36,461 nucleotides of DNA. It comes from Paramarasmius palmivorus. Lineage: Eukaryota > Basidiomycota > Agaricomycetes > Agaricales > Marasmiaceae. Position numbers and translations under genes: made by a program. The DNA lies in assembly GCA_037176845.1 (NCBI GenBank), contig JAYKXP010000284.1, positions 1-36,461 of the forward strand. Reading direction: 5' to 3'. Below, in pieces: positions 9,716 through 19,264 of the stretch (its first letter is position 1; each line of letters starts with the position of its first letter). The notes beneath the pieces are model-generated. The model was not told the DNA's origin and ran no database searches. It saw only the letters and a program-made list of their open reading frames with translations.

Positions 9716-10268
9716 CTTTGTACGAGGAATAGCAGGTTTTTCTCTATAGATTCTTGTTCTAATGGATTTGTGCGAAAAAGGATTCCGAGGAGTCTTCTTT
9801 TTCTGTAACTCGCGAGCGAGTTTTGTGAGAGCTACTCTCAAGTTTGTGGTAAATTCTAAGTGTTCTTCTTGCTGCTCGCGGAGCTCCTCGTAGGCTGCTA
9901 CCGACGCGCGTAGTCTAGTGACTTCAAGAAGGTCGTCTAGTGGTAACGGAGTATGGAACTCGTCGTCACTATCCAGATTTCTAGGGGGTGTAGGTACTGC
10001 TCCTACTGTTCTAGCTTTGCGGGGTCTAGGTGGAAAATCTAGAATGCGTTCCCCGGCTTGTTGAGAGTTTCTAGTAGTACGAGGCTTCGATTCTTGTGGA
10101 ATCTTGTCTTCGTCCTAGAGATAGTCTCTTTTGGGTTGAACTAGGTTTACGGCCTAATTCAGGAAGTATATGAAAGCGTGGGCTATATAGCCTATAAAGC
10201 AAAATGTGTACTAATAAATGTAGAGCTCGCTCGGAGCGCTAGTAAGATTTCTTGTTATCTAGAACCAC

Positions 10269-10286
10269 CCCTCGCGGTGGGCTCCA
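10269..10286 (-). other. Candidate primer-binding site
   Basis: Two bases after the presumed LTR end (CA at 10289-10290) the minus strand reads TGGAGCCCACCGCGAGGG. It starts with TGG, complementary to a tRNA CCA end. The primer tRNA is not identified. Confidence 0.5.
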
Positions 10287-10614
10287 AATGTGAGGCTTAT
10301 AAAACGCTTGTGAACGAGCGAAATAATATGCCAAGTTGTGCGAGCGGGGTTCGACGTTGTCAAAGGATCTGTACAATCGACACAAGAAATCAACTAGCAC
10401 ACTAGTTGAACGTCTACAAATCACTAGGACACAAGGGAAGTGTACGAGCGATGAATGAAACAATGTAATATGATAATATAGTCTCGATATGATCAAGACA
10501 ACGCGAGCCAACCTATAAACCTATCTATAACTATTCCTATACGTTCCTATGACGCAAAATAACCTATCGAACCCAACAAGGGTAAAGACCTATTGTTCCT
10601 ATGAAGGCTTATGG

Positions 10615-10681
10615 TTACACTAGTCAAACTAGCACGACAACCAAAGGCACTGATTACACTAGTCGAACTAGCACGACAATC
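10615..10681. repeat. Two tandem copies of a 39-bp unit in the LTR
   Basis: TTACACTAGTC(A/G)AACTAG followed by CACGACAA occurs at 10615 and again at 10654, a 39-bp period. Confidence 0.6.
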
Positions 10682-10698
10682 AGGCCACCTATAAGCTA

Positions 10699-10776
10699 GT
10701 GGGGCTCCACACTAAGCTTTAACGACACTGGTGGGGCTCCACACCAAGTGAAAAGAGGGATCTAGTGGGGCTCCAC
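10699..10776. repeat. Triplicate near-palindrome GTGGGGCTCCAC in LTR
   Basis: The 12-mer occurs at 10699-10710, 10731-10742 and 10765-10776, about 33 bp apart, two copies flanked by CTAGT...ACTAG or ACTAA. In the element's sense RNA it reads GTGGAGCCCCAC, close to the start of the primer-binding site (TGGAGCCCACC). Confidence 0.75.
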
Positions 10777-11033
10777 ACTAGTCCAGAAACAATCAATCCT
10801 ATGCAAGAGACTAGACGCGCTAGCTCTGTCCTATGGGTATCTCAAAGTTCTAATTTCACGACTCTAGTTCAATATAGAGAAGGGCTTTTCAAGGTTTTAT
10901 TTTCTAAGTTATTGTTCTAAGCACACGTCGCCTCTATGGTCAACGATAGAAGTCAAAAACTTTGCTATTGAGCTCTAGGGCTACGTATATAGCGGGGTAA
11001 TTGCTTGAGAGCTTCCTAGGGGAAACCCTGCTG

Positions 11034-11041
11034 CTTATATA
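11034..11041 (-). promoter_or_regulatory. LTR TATA box
   Basis: The minus strand reads GGGTATATAAGCAGC. The ATG-free leader begins just downstream, which supports transcription starting about 25-35 nt further along, splitting the LTR into a U3 of about 1 kb and an R/U5 of about 0.7 kb. Confidence 0.6.
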
Positions 11042-12040
11042 CCCGCGAGCGTACATATTTTACATATAAGTGAAAGTGGACACGATAAAGTAATAGTAAC
11101 TATGCAAGAAACGAGAACGAGGAGAGGATTCTGTCCATATGAAGTAAGTATCTACCAGAAAAGGAAGGTTTGGATATATATTGGTCGGAATTCGACATTA
11201 TTTTGCAGGACTGCGAGTCATATTACTTTTTGGTTGCTAGGAAGTGGCGCGCGGAGGCGCTGTTCCGCGTGGTGCGTTTCGGATATCGGTGCTAGGACAT
11301 AGTTATTCCGCTCGGAACTTGCTAGGAGTCCGATCTCGACCGAAACGCTTCGGATTCGTATCCGAGGAAGGTAGGCTCTCTGCCCTTGTAGTTCTATATT
11401 ATATTTTCTATGTCCTAGGACAGTCCTGGCACAGAATCCTGTCTGTTTCCTTGTTATAGGACTATATGTCCCTCACTAGTGTCTGTACTAGCAGTATGAA
11501 TCCCAACTCGAAGCTCGAGGGATATTCCGATCGATATGGAAAGCTGTTAAGCCTCCATATGGTCCTCATATCGATGGCCCGGTTACTCGGACATTTCTAA
11601 TCCTGGTAACTCTGCTCTCGGAGGTGACTCGCACCTCCAGCTTCTACCGTATTTGGTATATAGCTCTGATTCGTCCCCTAGGGTCCTTCTACGCTGTGGT
11701 AGTTGGTCCTCGTTCACTATCCCATCTCATATGTCCCATAGCGCAAGTATAGTATAGCCATATGACCTACTAGGAAGTCTACCATGTACAGTAGCATGTC
11801 CTCGTAAGGTTCCAGCCTGGTAATAGAGTATAGATACGGTCTACAGGTTTCGACGCGTATCCTAGCGCAATCATATAGGGCTAACGACGACATCAACGTC
11901 TATGCGCGCGCAGCTAGTATTCACTACGCAGTGCATACCTATCTTATTCTTCGTCATATGCGCACTACTAGGTTCCTAGTAGTGCTACCAAGTCCATATA
12001 GTACTTAGTACGATGTACTAGTGCAATTCTGAACACAACA

Positions 12041-12361
12041 ATTAGTGTCAAAATGACTGTTTTTCAGCGATTTCGTTCTGGTACCCTCACACCGGGTGTG
12101 TTTGCGTTGCCTTATCAGAATGTGAAGTGGGACCTTGCATCACAATATCCTCGCGTGCTACCTGTGCATGGCCTCCATTGGGAGTAAGAGGTACATCTCT
12201 CACCATATCTTCGTATGATAAATCTGTATATGTTGTTTCGGGCGAAGAGGGCTGTGACCTGGCTGTTGAGAACGATTCTCGCCGGTCGGATTTTGATCCA
12301 GTGGTAACAGAGGGATCTGACAGATGTTTGAATAGAGATCCTGGGACGAAATTAGTTCAGT
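12041..12361. other. Flank between retroelement and small gene
   Basis: No gene assigned. An open frame at 12127-12375 on the plus strand is antisense to the end of the small spliced gene and has no recognisable features. A short inverted repeat, ACACCGGGTGTG, lies at about 12089. Confidence 0.35.
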
Positions 12362-12707
12362 TCAACATCGAGTAGTGAAAAGCACACCAAGTGTGGCCTC
12401 AACTTCTTTTGCGGCTGCCTCCACAGATTCCATATGTTTTTCAAGCCTCTGCTGGTGCGCAAGGACTCGACCATTGTGCCAATGAACCTCTAGAATTGCA
12501 AGATTACAATGAGGCGCAAGAGGTAGTAAGGACTCAACTTACTGTCCAGATATAAACGGATACGCGAGGCAAGTTCCTGAACAATGGGATCCTGGATTTC
12601 GAGAGCTCGGCCTTCTACATCTACACAATCATGAGTTCAATGAGTATTCCAAGAGATGTTAACATACCAGTGAGCAAAGGCTGCGTTAGATCGTCCATTG
12701 CATCCAT
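12362..12707 (-). CDS. Small three-exon gene, helical 81-aa protein
   Basis: Exons on the minus strand are 12707-12668, 12620-12543 and 12489-12362. The introns (47 and 53 nt) are GT-AG with GTATGT and GTAAGT donors, and phase is kept throughout. The predicted protein starts MDAMDDLTQPLLT and ends LGVLFTTRC. The last two thirds are charged and likely helical or coiled coil (EKHMESVEAAAKEVEATLG near the end). The frame is still open upstream of the ATG, so the true start could be further right, towards the repeat block. No family is recognised. The consistency of two introns with three coding-like exons is the main evidence. Confidence 0.55.
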
Positions 12708-13715
12708 GATTGAGGTAAGTTGAAGTTGAATAAGGTTGAAATCGGGGGACTTTGTCACTGTGTCACTGACTGTGACTCGGTGAGGTAACGTCAGAGCAGT
12801 GCTTGAGTCAACGGCAGTTCAGACGAACCATGGGGGGATGAATATATCGTCGCGGGTTTCAGTAGGTCTAAGTAAGTCGGAGTGTTATGAAATGACATAT
12901 AGCGGCGTGTCAAATCAGAGGAGTCGACTATTTTGAACAGTTGCCTGGAACCGTCAATGACCTTGGGGAAAGACGATGGTTTCTAGGAACTGTCAGCCAT
13001 CTCTTAAGTCGACTACAGTTCGCATGAACCATGGGTGGAATATATTATCAAGGGCTTCCATGAATCTCAGTGAGTGTGAACACTCCCGTGGAGATCCAAT
13101 ATCTCTGAGAGTTCCCGGGAACCGTCAATGGCTTTGGGGAAAGACGACGGTTCCTAAGAACCATCAGCCATCTCTTGGGTCGGCCACAGTTCGGATAAAC
13201 CGTGGCTGGATGAACATGTTGTTAAGGATTTTGGTGGGCTTGAGTAGGTCAAAGTGGTACGAAATGGCGAATAACGACGTTCTAGAGCAGTGAGTTTGAA
13301 AGTTCCAACGAACTGTCAACGACGTCAGGACAGAGATGACGGTTCTCGAGAACCATCAGCAACATCAGGCTGGGACTACAGTTCCAGGAAACCGTGATTG
13401 GATGAAGGTGTGTTCGAGGATTTGCGTGGGTTCACGTGAGTTTGGGGAGTGTCTCAGTGGCGGATAGCTGAGATTCGGAGTGGAAAGATGAAAAATCCGC
13501 GACAGTTCCCAGGAACCATAAACGACGTCGGGACAGAGATGACAGTTCCTAAGAACCATCAGCGACCTCGGGCTGGGGTTGCAGTCCCCGGAAACCGTGA
13601 TTGTATGAAGGTGTGGTCGAGGATTTACACGGGTTCGCGTGAGCTTGGGGTGCGTCTCAATGACGAATAGCTGAAATTTGGAGCGAAGGGGTGAAATATC
13701 TGCGGCAGTTGCTAG

Positions 13716-14117
13716 GAACTGCCAACGAACTTGGGCAAGAATGACAGTTCCGGCGAACTGCAGTTCCAGTGAACTGCGATTGGCTGAAGGTTTAGTCAAG
13801 GGTTTCCGTGGGCTGTTTTAAGTGAAGGATGACAGTGTTTCGGAGCAGAGGAAGTGAGCATGTCTGACAGTTTCTACGAACCATTGACGGCCTGGAGCAG
13901 AGACGACAGTTTCCACGAACTGCCAACGAACTTGGGCAAGAATGACAGTTCCGGCGAACTGCAGTTCCAGTGAACTGCGATTGGCTGAAGGTTTAGTCAA
14001 GGGTTTCCGTGGGCTGTTTTAAGTGAAGGATAACAGTGTTTCGGAGCAGAGGAAGTGAGCATGTCTGACAGTTTCTACGAACCATCGACGGCCTGGAGCA
14101 GAGATGACAGTTTCTAC
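13716..14117. repeat. Nearly identical 201-bp tandem duplication
   Basis: 13716-13916 and 13917-14117 differ at only a few positions (for example GGATGACAG versus GGATAACAG). This is the youngest event in the satellite block. Confidence 0.85.
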
Positions 14118-14200
14118 GAACCGTCGACGGCTTGGAGTAGAGACGACAGTTTCTACGAACCGTCGACGGCCTGGAGTAGAGACGACAGTTTCTACGAACC
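14068..14200. repeat. 39-bp minisatellite, just over three copies
   Basis: The unit begins GACAGTTTCTACGAACC and continues TCGACGGCCTGGAG plus eight bases. Because 39 is a multiple of three, it can be read as a 13-residue repeat (DSFYEPSTAWSRD), but the unit is also part of the larger non-coding repeat pattern. Confidence 0.85.
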
Positions 14201-14560
14201 ATCGTCAACCTCTGACGCCGACTGCAGTTCTGTTGAACCGTGGTTGGGTGAGGATGTTGTCAGAGGTTTTCATGGTCGTAGGTGTTTTCCATCGTTGAAA
14301 AGACTCCCTTTCGAGGTGACGAGGTCGAGAGGTTTCACAGAACTGTCGGTGAATATGGCCAGAAGGAGTTGTTCCAGGGAACTGTCAAGGCCATTCGAAG
14401 TTCCTGTAAACAGTCTACCCCACAGGCTATAAAGGTCTCAGTAATGGGTATCTCTCTACCCAAGAATATGAATACGCACCACACTCCGGTATTGACCTAT
14501 CGACAGTTCCCCCAAACCGTCCCCCTTGACCTTGACGAAATCGTAGTTCTCAGGAATCGT

Positions 14561-15094
14561 GTCCCACGCAAGCTTTTTTAGACGCTGACATCATCTATTC
14601 ATTCTCTTGTACATACATGGACTACATTAGCGCGAGAATGTGAGCCCGCCCACATCATTTTTCCGACATTGTCCACATCTTTTCGTGGGATTATGAATAG
14701 TCGCCTATCCGGATTCCCCGGTCTGCCACGTTCACACCACTCAAACAACGACAAGAATTGCCCTTGGGGTTCGTTCCGATACACTTACATGACGAAGTCT
14801 TTCGTCCACTACAAAAGACTCGGAGAGTTGTATCTGGCCTCGAACTACCGGAGGATCTTGGGAATTGCTTGGGAATGCAGATGGACATTAACACTGCCCG
14901 ACTCCTGCGACGCTTGGCCTTCGAGGCACCACTGAAGCAAGAACAAGCCATCAACGTTCAACGTTCAACCTTTAGGTCGAAGAGAGTTTAGAATACTATT
15001 TCAAGGTTTGAGAAACAATACGTTATCGTACAGGTATCTAACCACGTTTGTATCGCATGAGACTCAAACTACCTCTGTACAATGGCCACTCGCA
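14561..15094. other. Between satellite and F-box gene; one possible plus-strand exon
   Basis: A plus-strand frame is open from about 14700 to a stop at 14991 and looks coding in part (GLELPEDLGNCLGMQMDINT), but the opposite strand is open over the same bases and no start or splice context is clear. No assignment is made. Confidence 0.25.
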
Positions 15095-16873
15095 TTACAC
15101 TTGTATATCCGACGAAATACAACAATTTACCCCAATCTTCTCGAGAGCGGCGACTGTCTCTGTAGTAGTAGATGTCATCGATCCTTCCGTTGACGGGCAA
15201 TTGTCAGTCATGCACAAGCAAATGGATGCGTTTTCGAGCACGGAAATATCCCTTCTCCCAGTGTCATTGAGGTACGGTCCACTTCTCTCCCTGAGCATGT
15301 CCAAAAGCGAACGCACGATTTGGGTATGACAGTTGGTTTTGTGCTCGTGTAATCGAAGATCCTTCAGCCTCGGAAGAAAAGCCCGGGAACGGTTTGAGAG
15401 CGAGAGCAAAGAGCATACTCTCCCAGTAAAAAATATACCGTCTTCCATCTCATAGTCATCTCCCACGTACACCTCGAGGAACTCCAAGTAGGGAGATTGC
15501 TCCAAAACGCTAGAAAACAATGCAAAAGATGCTTCGTTAAAGATCCAGGGTCTGTTAGTGTTAACCAGACGCATGCTGGTCAACGTACATCCAGACCGTT
15601 GAAGCATAGAAGAGAGGACTTCGAAACCCCACAAGACGCCATACGGATCATACGAATCGCCCAATCCGATGTCCAGTCTTTTGAGAGACGGAAGGGAGAG
15701 CGATGCGAGTATGCTATAAAGATCCTCCGCCCGCTCAGGTCCAAAGTCCAACACCTGAAGCCACGGAAGTACCACTGGCTCTATAATTTCTTCGTAAGCC
15801 AGCCCATCGTCAAACTCAAATGCTTCTTCTACCTGGATCTCCTCCAATAGGGGGCAGTGTGTTATGAGGACGCGGAAATCTGTATAACTATCCAGATTTG
15901 TCATGTGGATGATCTGTAGCTGATCCCATGGAAGAATTGAACCTGGGTGAAAGATCTCCATTTCCGTGAAGTGCGCTATTGCATCTACATCGATGTATTC
16001 AAGCCTAGGCGCGCAGCGGATGGCATCCCAAAAGCGACCGTTGATAGGCATGGAACCGTCCGAGCCAAGTATAGGTCCATTCCGCTTGTACAGCAGTTTA
16101 CGTAGCTTTGGGAACGTTTTCCCTTCCGTGTCTTGTAAGGCATGCTGCAAAACCGTTGGCTCTAAACAATTGACGGAGAGCTGCTCGCATCGGGAGAACT
16201 GGCCCACTAATGTCTGAAGAAAAGGGAGTTCATGTCTTCCTTTCCAATCCTGCACCTTTCTGAGGGCAGGCATGGCATCGCGGTTATAAACGTCGATGAG
16301 GACATGAAGCGGGGCATCCGCAGCGTTTCTGAGGTAGATGTCGAGCAGCGGCGTCAAGTCCCTTCTCATCGGTTTTTTCCAGCGCTTCCATTCAATGCTA
16401 GACCACAAGAATCGTGTCCCATTCGCGACATTTCTCCAATGACAGGATACATGGGTGAGACTGAGAGACGTGGCCTTAACACTGAATCGATAGCCTTTCG
16501 ATTTTGTATTCCAGAACCCGCCGACTTGCAAAGTCTTCTCTGGAACCTCGAGGAAGATCTTTTCCAGGATTTCGACGGGAAGCCTTCGTACTGGTGCCAA
16601 CCAACTCCTGCGCTCCTCCATCTTCTGAAGTAAAACTTCCTTCTGGGCCTTCAGCTTCTCCAAGAACAGGCTAGCATACTGAATCTCTTCGTCGTATCTC
16701 CTAATCTCCTGCTCTTCTTCCTCCAGATTAGCCTTGGTTCGTGCAATATCCGTGTTTGTTGGAACAATATTGGCACGAAAAGTATAGGCCGATACCCCTG
16801 CTAAGCTGAACGTGGGCAGAATTCTGGTTTTGCACTTGATGCATTGGGGGCTGTCAGGCAGATTATTCGGCAT
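15095..16873 (-). CDS. F-box protein with LRR-type C-terminal region
   Basis: Probably a substrate receptor for an SCF ubiquitin ligase, a role known for F-box proteins. The start MPNNLPDSPQ at 16873 is preferred over longer reading because a 55-nt GT-AG intron (16939-16885) lies just upstream and its acceptor is 11 nt before this ATG. The 592-aa product has a CxxC pair at 11-14, a coiled coil at about 44-90, then the F-box beginning WLAPVRRLPVEILEKIF (about 91-107). The rest contains leucine-rich stretches such as LPSLKRLDIGL and LEFLEVYVGDD, as in many agaricomycete F-box proteins that have degenerate leucine-rich repeats. The frame is uninterrupted. Such genes form large lineage-specific families in Agaricomycetes, so a specific target cannot be proposed. 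Confidence 0.8.
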   Translation of the reverse strand: MPNNLPDSPQCIKCKTRILPTFSLAGVSAYTFRANIVPTNTDIARTKANLEEEEQEIRRYDEEIQYASLFLEKLKAQKEVLLQKMEERRSWLAPVRRLPVEILEKIFLEVPEKTLQVGGFWNTKSKGYRFSVKATSLSLTHVSCHWRNVANGTRFLWSSIEWKRWKKPMRRDLTPLLDIYLRNAADAPLHVLIDVYNRDAMPALRKVQDWKGRHELPFLQTLVGQFSRCEQLSVNCLEPTVLQHALQDTEGKTFPKLRKLLYKRNGPILGSDGSMPINGRFWDAIRCAPRLEYIDVDAIAHFTEMEIFHPGSILPWDQLQIIHMTNLDSYTDFRVLITHCPLLEEIQVEEAFEFDDGLAYEEIIEPVVLPWLQVLDFGPERAEDLYSILASLSLPSLKRLDIGLGDSYDPYGVLWGFEVLSSMLQRSGCTLTSMRLVNTNRPWIFNEASFALFSSVLEQSPYLEFLEVYVGDDYEMEDGIFFTGRVCSLLSLSNRSRAFLPRLKDLRLHEHKTNCHTQIVRSLLDMLRERSGPYLNDTGRRDISVLENASICLCMTDNCPSTEGSMTSTTTETVAALEKIGVNCCISSDIQV

Positions 16874-16884
16874 AAATGGAATAC

Positions 16885-16939
16885 CTGAGAGTTCTTTGGG
16901 TATCTGGATAACGAGCTTTGAGAAAGAGAAGAAGCGTAC
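16885..16939 (-). other. 5' UTR intron of the F-box gene
   Basis: On the minus strand the sequence runs from AACAG|GTACGC to ACTCTCAG|GTATTCC, 55 nt, the typical size here. It falls just upstream of the preferred ATG at 16873. Confidence 0.5.
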
Positions 16940-17328
16940 CTGTTGCGCTAAATTTATTATGGTCGTGGTTGAAGTGAAAGCCGCGGTCGACCGCAGAACG
17001 TCGCACTGGCTGGAACGCGCAACTTCGACTCGTGATCGCTTTCGGCGCGTTGACAAAACCAAGCTTTAATATTATGGGATAGATATATTGAGATTGGGTG
17101 CAAGAACATTCGAATTGCAAGTTACCGTTCCAGAAGTGTCCGTCAGCAACAGTACTAGATGTAGCCCCAATATATTGATCCCACTTGCTCCAAGGTGCCA
17201 TTATATATTGGCAGTCCCTAGACGGTGAAGACGAGTGCCAGTGCTCATTGATATGTCTCAATGTGCATGAATATGAATGTCGTTTGGGAAAGAAATAATA
17301 AAAGAGCATACGAGAGCAGACGCACATC
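16940..17328 (-). promoter_or_regulatory. Presumed promoter region of the F-box gene
   Basis: No gene seen. The minus strand carries TATATAA at 17212-17218, a possible TATA element for the F-box transcript. Confidence 0.3.
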
Positions 17329-18420
17329 ATGGTTGTAGTAAAAGCCGCGACTCGGAACTCGTTTCTTCCGGTACGACCAACATCCCTTGCTCGACGCCCT
17401 CAAAAGCTCGTCCAGTTCTCCACCTTTTTCATTAAAACATCGAAAACATGGCTAGAAACGCCTCTAAGGACCGACCTAGCTCATATACGTCAATGCACGA
17501 AGTGATATTGGCATCGTCAACAATTTGATGCACAATCGTTTGACCCACTCCGAATGCCTCGATACGCGTCCGACTGGGTCGTAGCTAAAGTCAACGATGC
17601 GTTGGTCGTGTGTGGTCATCTGTGGGATGGAATATGCGGGTGAAGGGGAGGAAAACGGGCTGGAAATTGACGATACAGAAGGCTCGAGCTCGACACCTCG
17701 TTCTACGACACTCATGGTCTCATTCAACAGAACAAAGCTCCCAGAACCCTTCCTTCTGTCTTTCTTTCCTTTCCACATTTCCCGACAGTATCCCAGACAC
17801 CCAGTCGCGTTGTCTTTCAAAGAGACCCGCCAACTGCCTCCGGATCTCAAGAAAATGCGTGTGTTCAATACCATCCTGATACCATCCAACAACACATTTC
17901 CTCACGTTACATCTCCATACGCACTCTCATAAACATGCTCCAGTCCAAATCGACTGGCTTATAGACTGTCTACAGTACAGGAAAATGGGGCATAGCTACC
18001 TGCTTCCAAGCTTCGTCCACAACCTCACTCGCGCACTCTTCCACATCCCTCTTCACCCTTCATCGACTTTGAACAGGGGAACTTCCTCGATTTCTCCGCT
18101 TAATCTTCTGCCGAACGTGTCTTACTCCACCAAGCACCCCCGATACCTGCATCCACACCCGCACTAATACCCGTCAACCTACACCCATGGCTACTCCTAC
18201 ATGGACCGCTCATCCCTAGAAGCATGAGCTTGGATCGCGATTGATGCACCATTGTAACCACGAAACCCATAACGAAGTCCAACACTCGGCCGTTTATCTT
18301 TTTGGGTCAGCGCCGCAGAGATGGTGAATGAGTCGGTCGCGACGGTACACGACTGTTGAACCGTAATGAGCGATCGCAAAAGAGTAGAGGTGGGCTGTCA
18401 ATCAGCCTGGGTCTACCATA
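17329..18420 (+). pseudogene. Copy 1 of a decayed 1.1-kb duplicated sequence, possibly BRCT-coding
   Basis: The whole stretch aligns by eye with 24452-25580 in the same orientation. Matching blocks include CATCCCTT...GACGC near the start and GTACACGACTG...GTAATGAGCG near the end. On the plus strand, short coding-like segments in different frames resemble BRCT pieces: SDWVVAKVNDALVV (about 17567-17610) and QIDWLIDCLQYRK (about 17945-17985), each with the tryptophan expected in the last helix. Copy 2 has NAFDWLVHEIYDAVFV at the first position. Stops and frame changes separate the segments in both copies, so this is either a pseudogene or a many-exon gene I cannot assemble. The BRCT reading is tentative. 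Confidence 0.4.
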
Positions 18421-19264
18421 TTCCACTTGCGGAAAATAACAACATTCGGTTTATCGTGATCGCAGGTACGCTTTTGGTTTGATATGCCTGCATGTATACT
18501 TATATCCCACTTTCCTCCTGAAGCCACGAGTAATCAATTCGATCTGGAATCTCATCCAGGGTTCTCAGCACCGACACAGGCGGGACTTTCAAGGTATATC
18601 ATCATGCTTTCTCTCGACGGCATTACATAGGCCTCAAGTTTAGTATCCTATGGCAGCGTTTACATTCTAGGCTATCGATAAAGAAACTAAATCTCAAGTT
18701 CATCGTCTGTACGACCCAGCTCACCTGCCAAAACGATCGGAACGCCAAGGCCTTATACACCGCATTGCATGTCAGCGCCACATGAGTATCCTGCTAATTT
18801 TCGGAGCCAACCCTCGAAGGTATGCTCTCATTCCTGGGTTAGGCTTTCCTGTAAAGGCTGACCACTTTCTCGTCTTCCAGGATCAGCTATACATTCCACG
18901 CAGTCCAAGAAGTTAGCTTGTTCTTCGAAGGGAGATACTACAGGTTCATAAGATATACAGTGTACGCATGTTCTACAGCAATCTGTGAATACATTTATGC
19001 CAGGGTCAAACAGGGCTATTCCTTTGAGGGTAGGAGCCCAACCTAAGCTCGGTTTTCGTTCAGTGGTTACATTAGAATGGTATCGTGAGCTTGTAGTGCG
19101 CAACCGAGCCTGCAAGGAGAGCTAAGTGACCCAAGGGCTCAGCGCTCAGCAATTACTGAAGGTACACATTTACATTCTGATGACTCCCGACAGCATTTCA
19201 TACTAAAGTCTATCCCCAGGCCTCAAGCCCCAGATCTCGCTCCGAGTCTGGTCTTTCGTTGTCA
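18421..19264. other. No gene recognised
   Basis: Only short overlapping frames on both strands, with no supported start, intron or domain. Confidence 0.4.

Larger units (their letters stand above)
9716..11033 (-). promoter_or_regulatory. ATG-free 5' leader of the retroelement RNA
   Basis: Reading every line for CAT on the plus strand, I find none between 9716 and 11053. The sense RNA would therefore have no AUG in any frame from the expected start site, just downstream of the TATA box, to the gag ATG. The opposite strand has roughly 18 ATGs in the same stretch. This fits a leader that is scanned by ribosomes. Confidence 0.7.
1..12040 (-). mobile_element. Ty3/gypsy LTR retrotransposon, 3' end beyond the window
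   Basis: Gag with a CCHC knuckle, an aspartic protease, then RT, RNase H and integrase in that order identify a Ty3/gypsy (Metaviridae-type) element read on the minus strand. The right edge is placed at 12040, where the minus strand would start TGTTGTG. The 5' LTR would end in CA at 10289. No second copy of the LTR is visible in 1-2364, so the 3' LTR must lie left of the window or be lost. The sequence vocabulary (very frequent CATATG, CCTAG, CTCGAG) is uniform from 1 to about 12040 and then changes, which supports one unit. A spliced gene on the opposite strand and a tRNA-like gene appear to lie inside the internal region. All main frames are open, so the copy looks recent. Confidence 0.85.
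10289..12040 (-). repeat. 5' LTR of the gypsy element (about 1.75 kb)
   Basis: On the minus strand it runs from TGTTGTGTTCAG at 12040 to CCTCACA at 10289, with TG...CA ends, an internal TATA box, and a primer-binding site after its end. The boundaries are inferred without the partner LTR. The next five bases to the right, ATTAG, would be the target-site duplication if 12040 is correct. Composition changes here. Confidence 0.6.
12790..14560. repeat. Satellite-like block of dyad repeats in higher-order units
   Basis: About 25-30 degenerate copies of CAGTTC-NNNN-GAACCG (or ACGGTTC-NNNN-GAACCAT) occur, for example at 12815-12830, 13109, 13145, 13376, 13540 and 14501. They are grouped in larger repeats: units starting near 12940, 13110, 13299 and 13503 share the same order of three dyads and the same spacers, with periods of about 170-206 bp. 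Long open frames on both strands here are by-products of the repeat. Confidence 0.8.

Noticed and set aside
10615..10776. Short regularly spaced repeats that could suggest a CRISPR array
   Set aside because: Only two or three units, unequal spacers, within an LTR in a eukaryotic genome, and no cas genes.
13365..14208. Minus-strand frames starting with the same 28 residues twice
   Set aside because: They are mirror images of the 201-bp tandem duplication, with no support as genes.
14055..14432. Plus-strand frame with a 13-residue repeat, looking like a repeat protein
   Set aside because: The repeat comes from a 39-bp minisatellite inside a larger non-coding dyad-repeat block; other strands and frames are equally open and the flanking units are not in frame.
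16874..17062. Longer N-terminus for the F-box protein
   Set aside because: The extension spans a good 5' UTR intron (16939-16885) and lacks the character of the family N-terminus, which starts with the CxxC-bearing segment at 16873.
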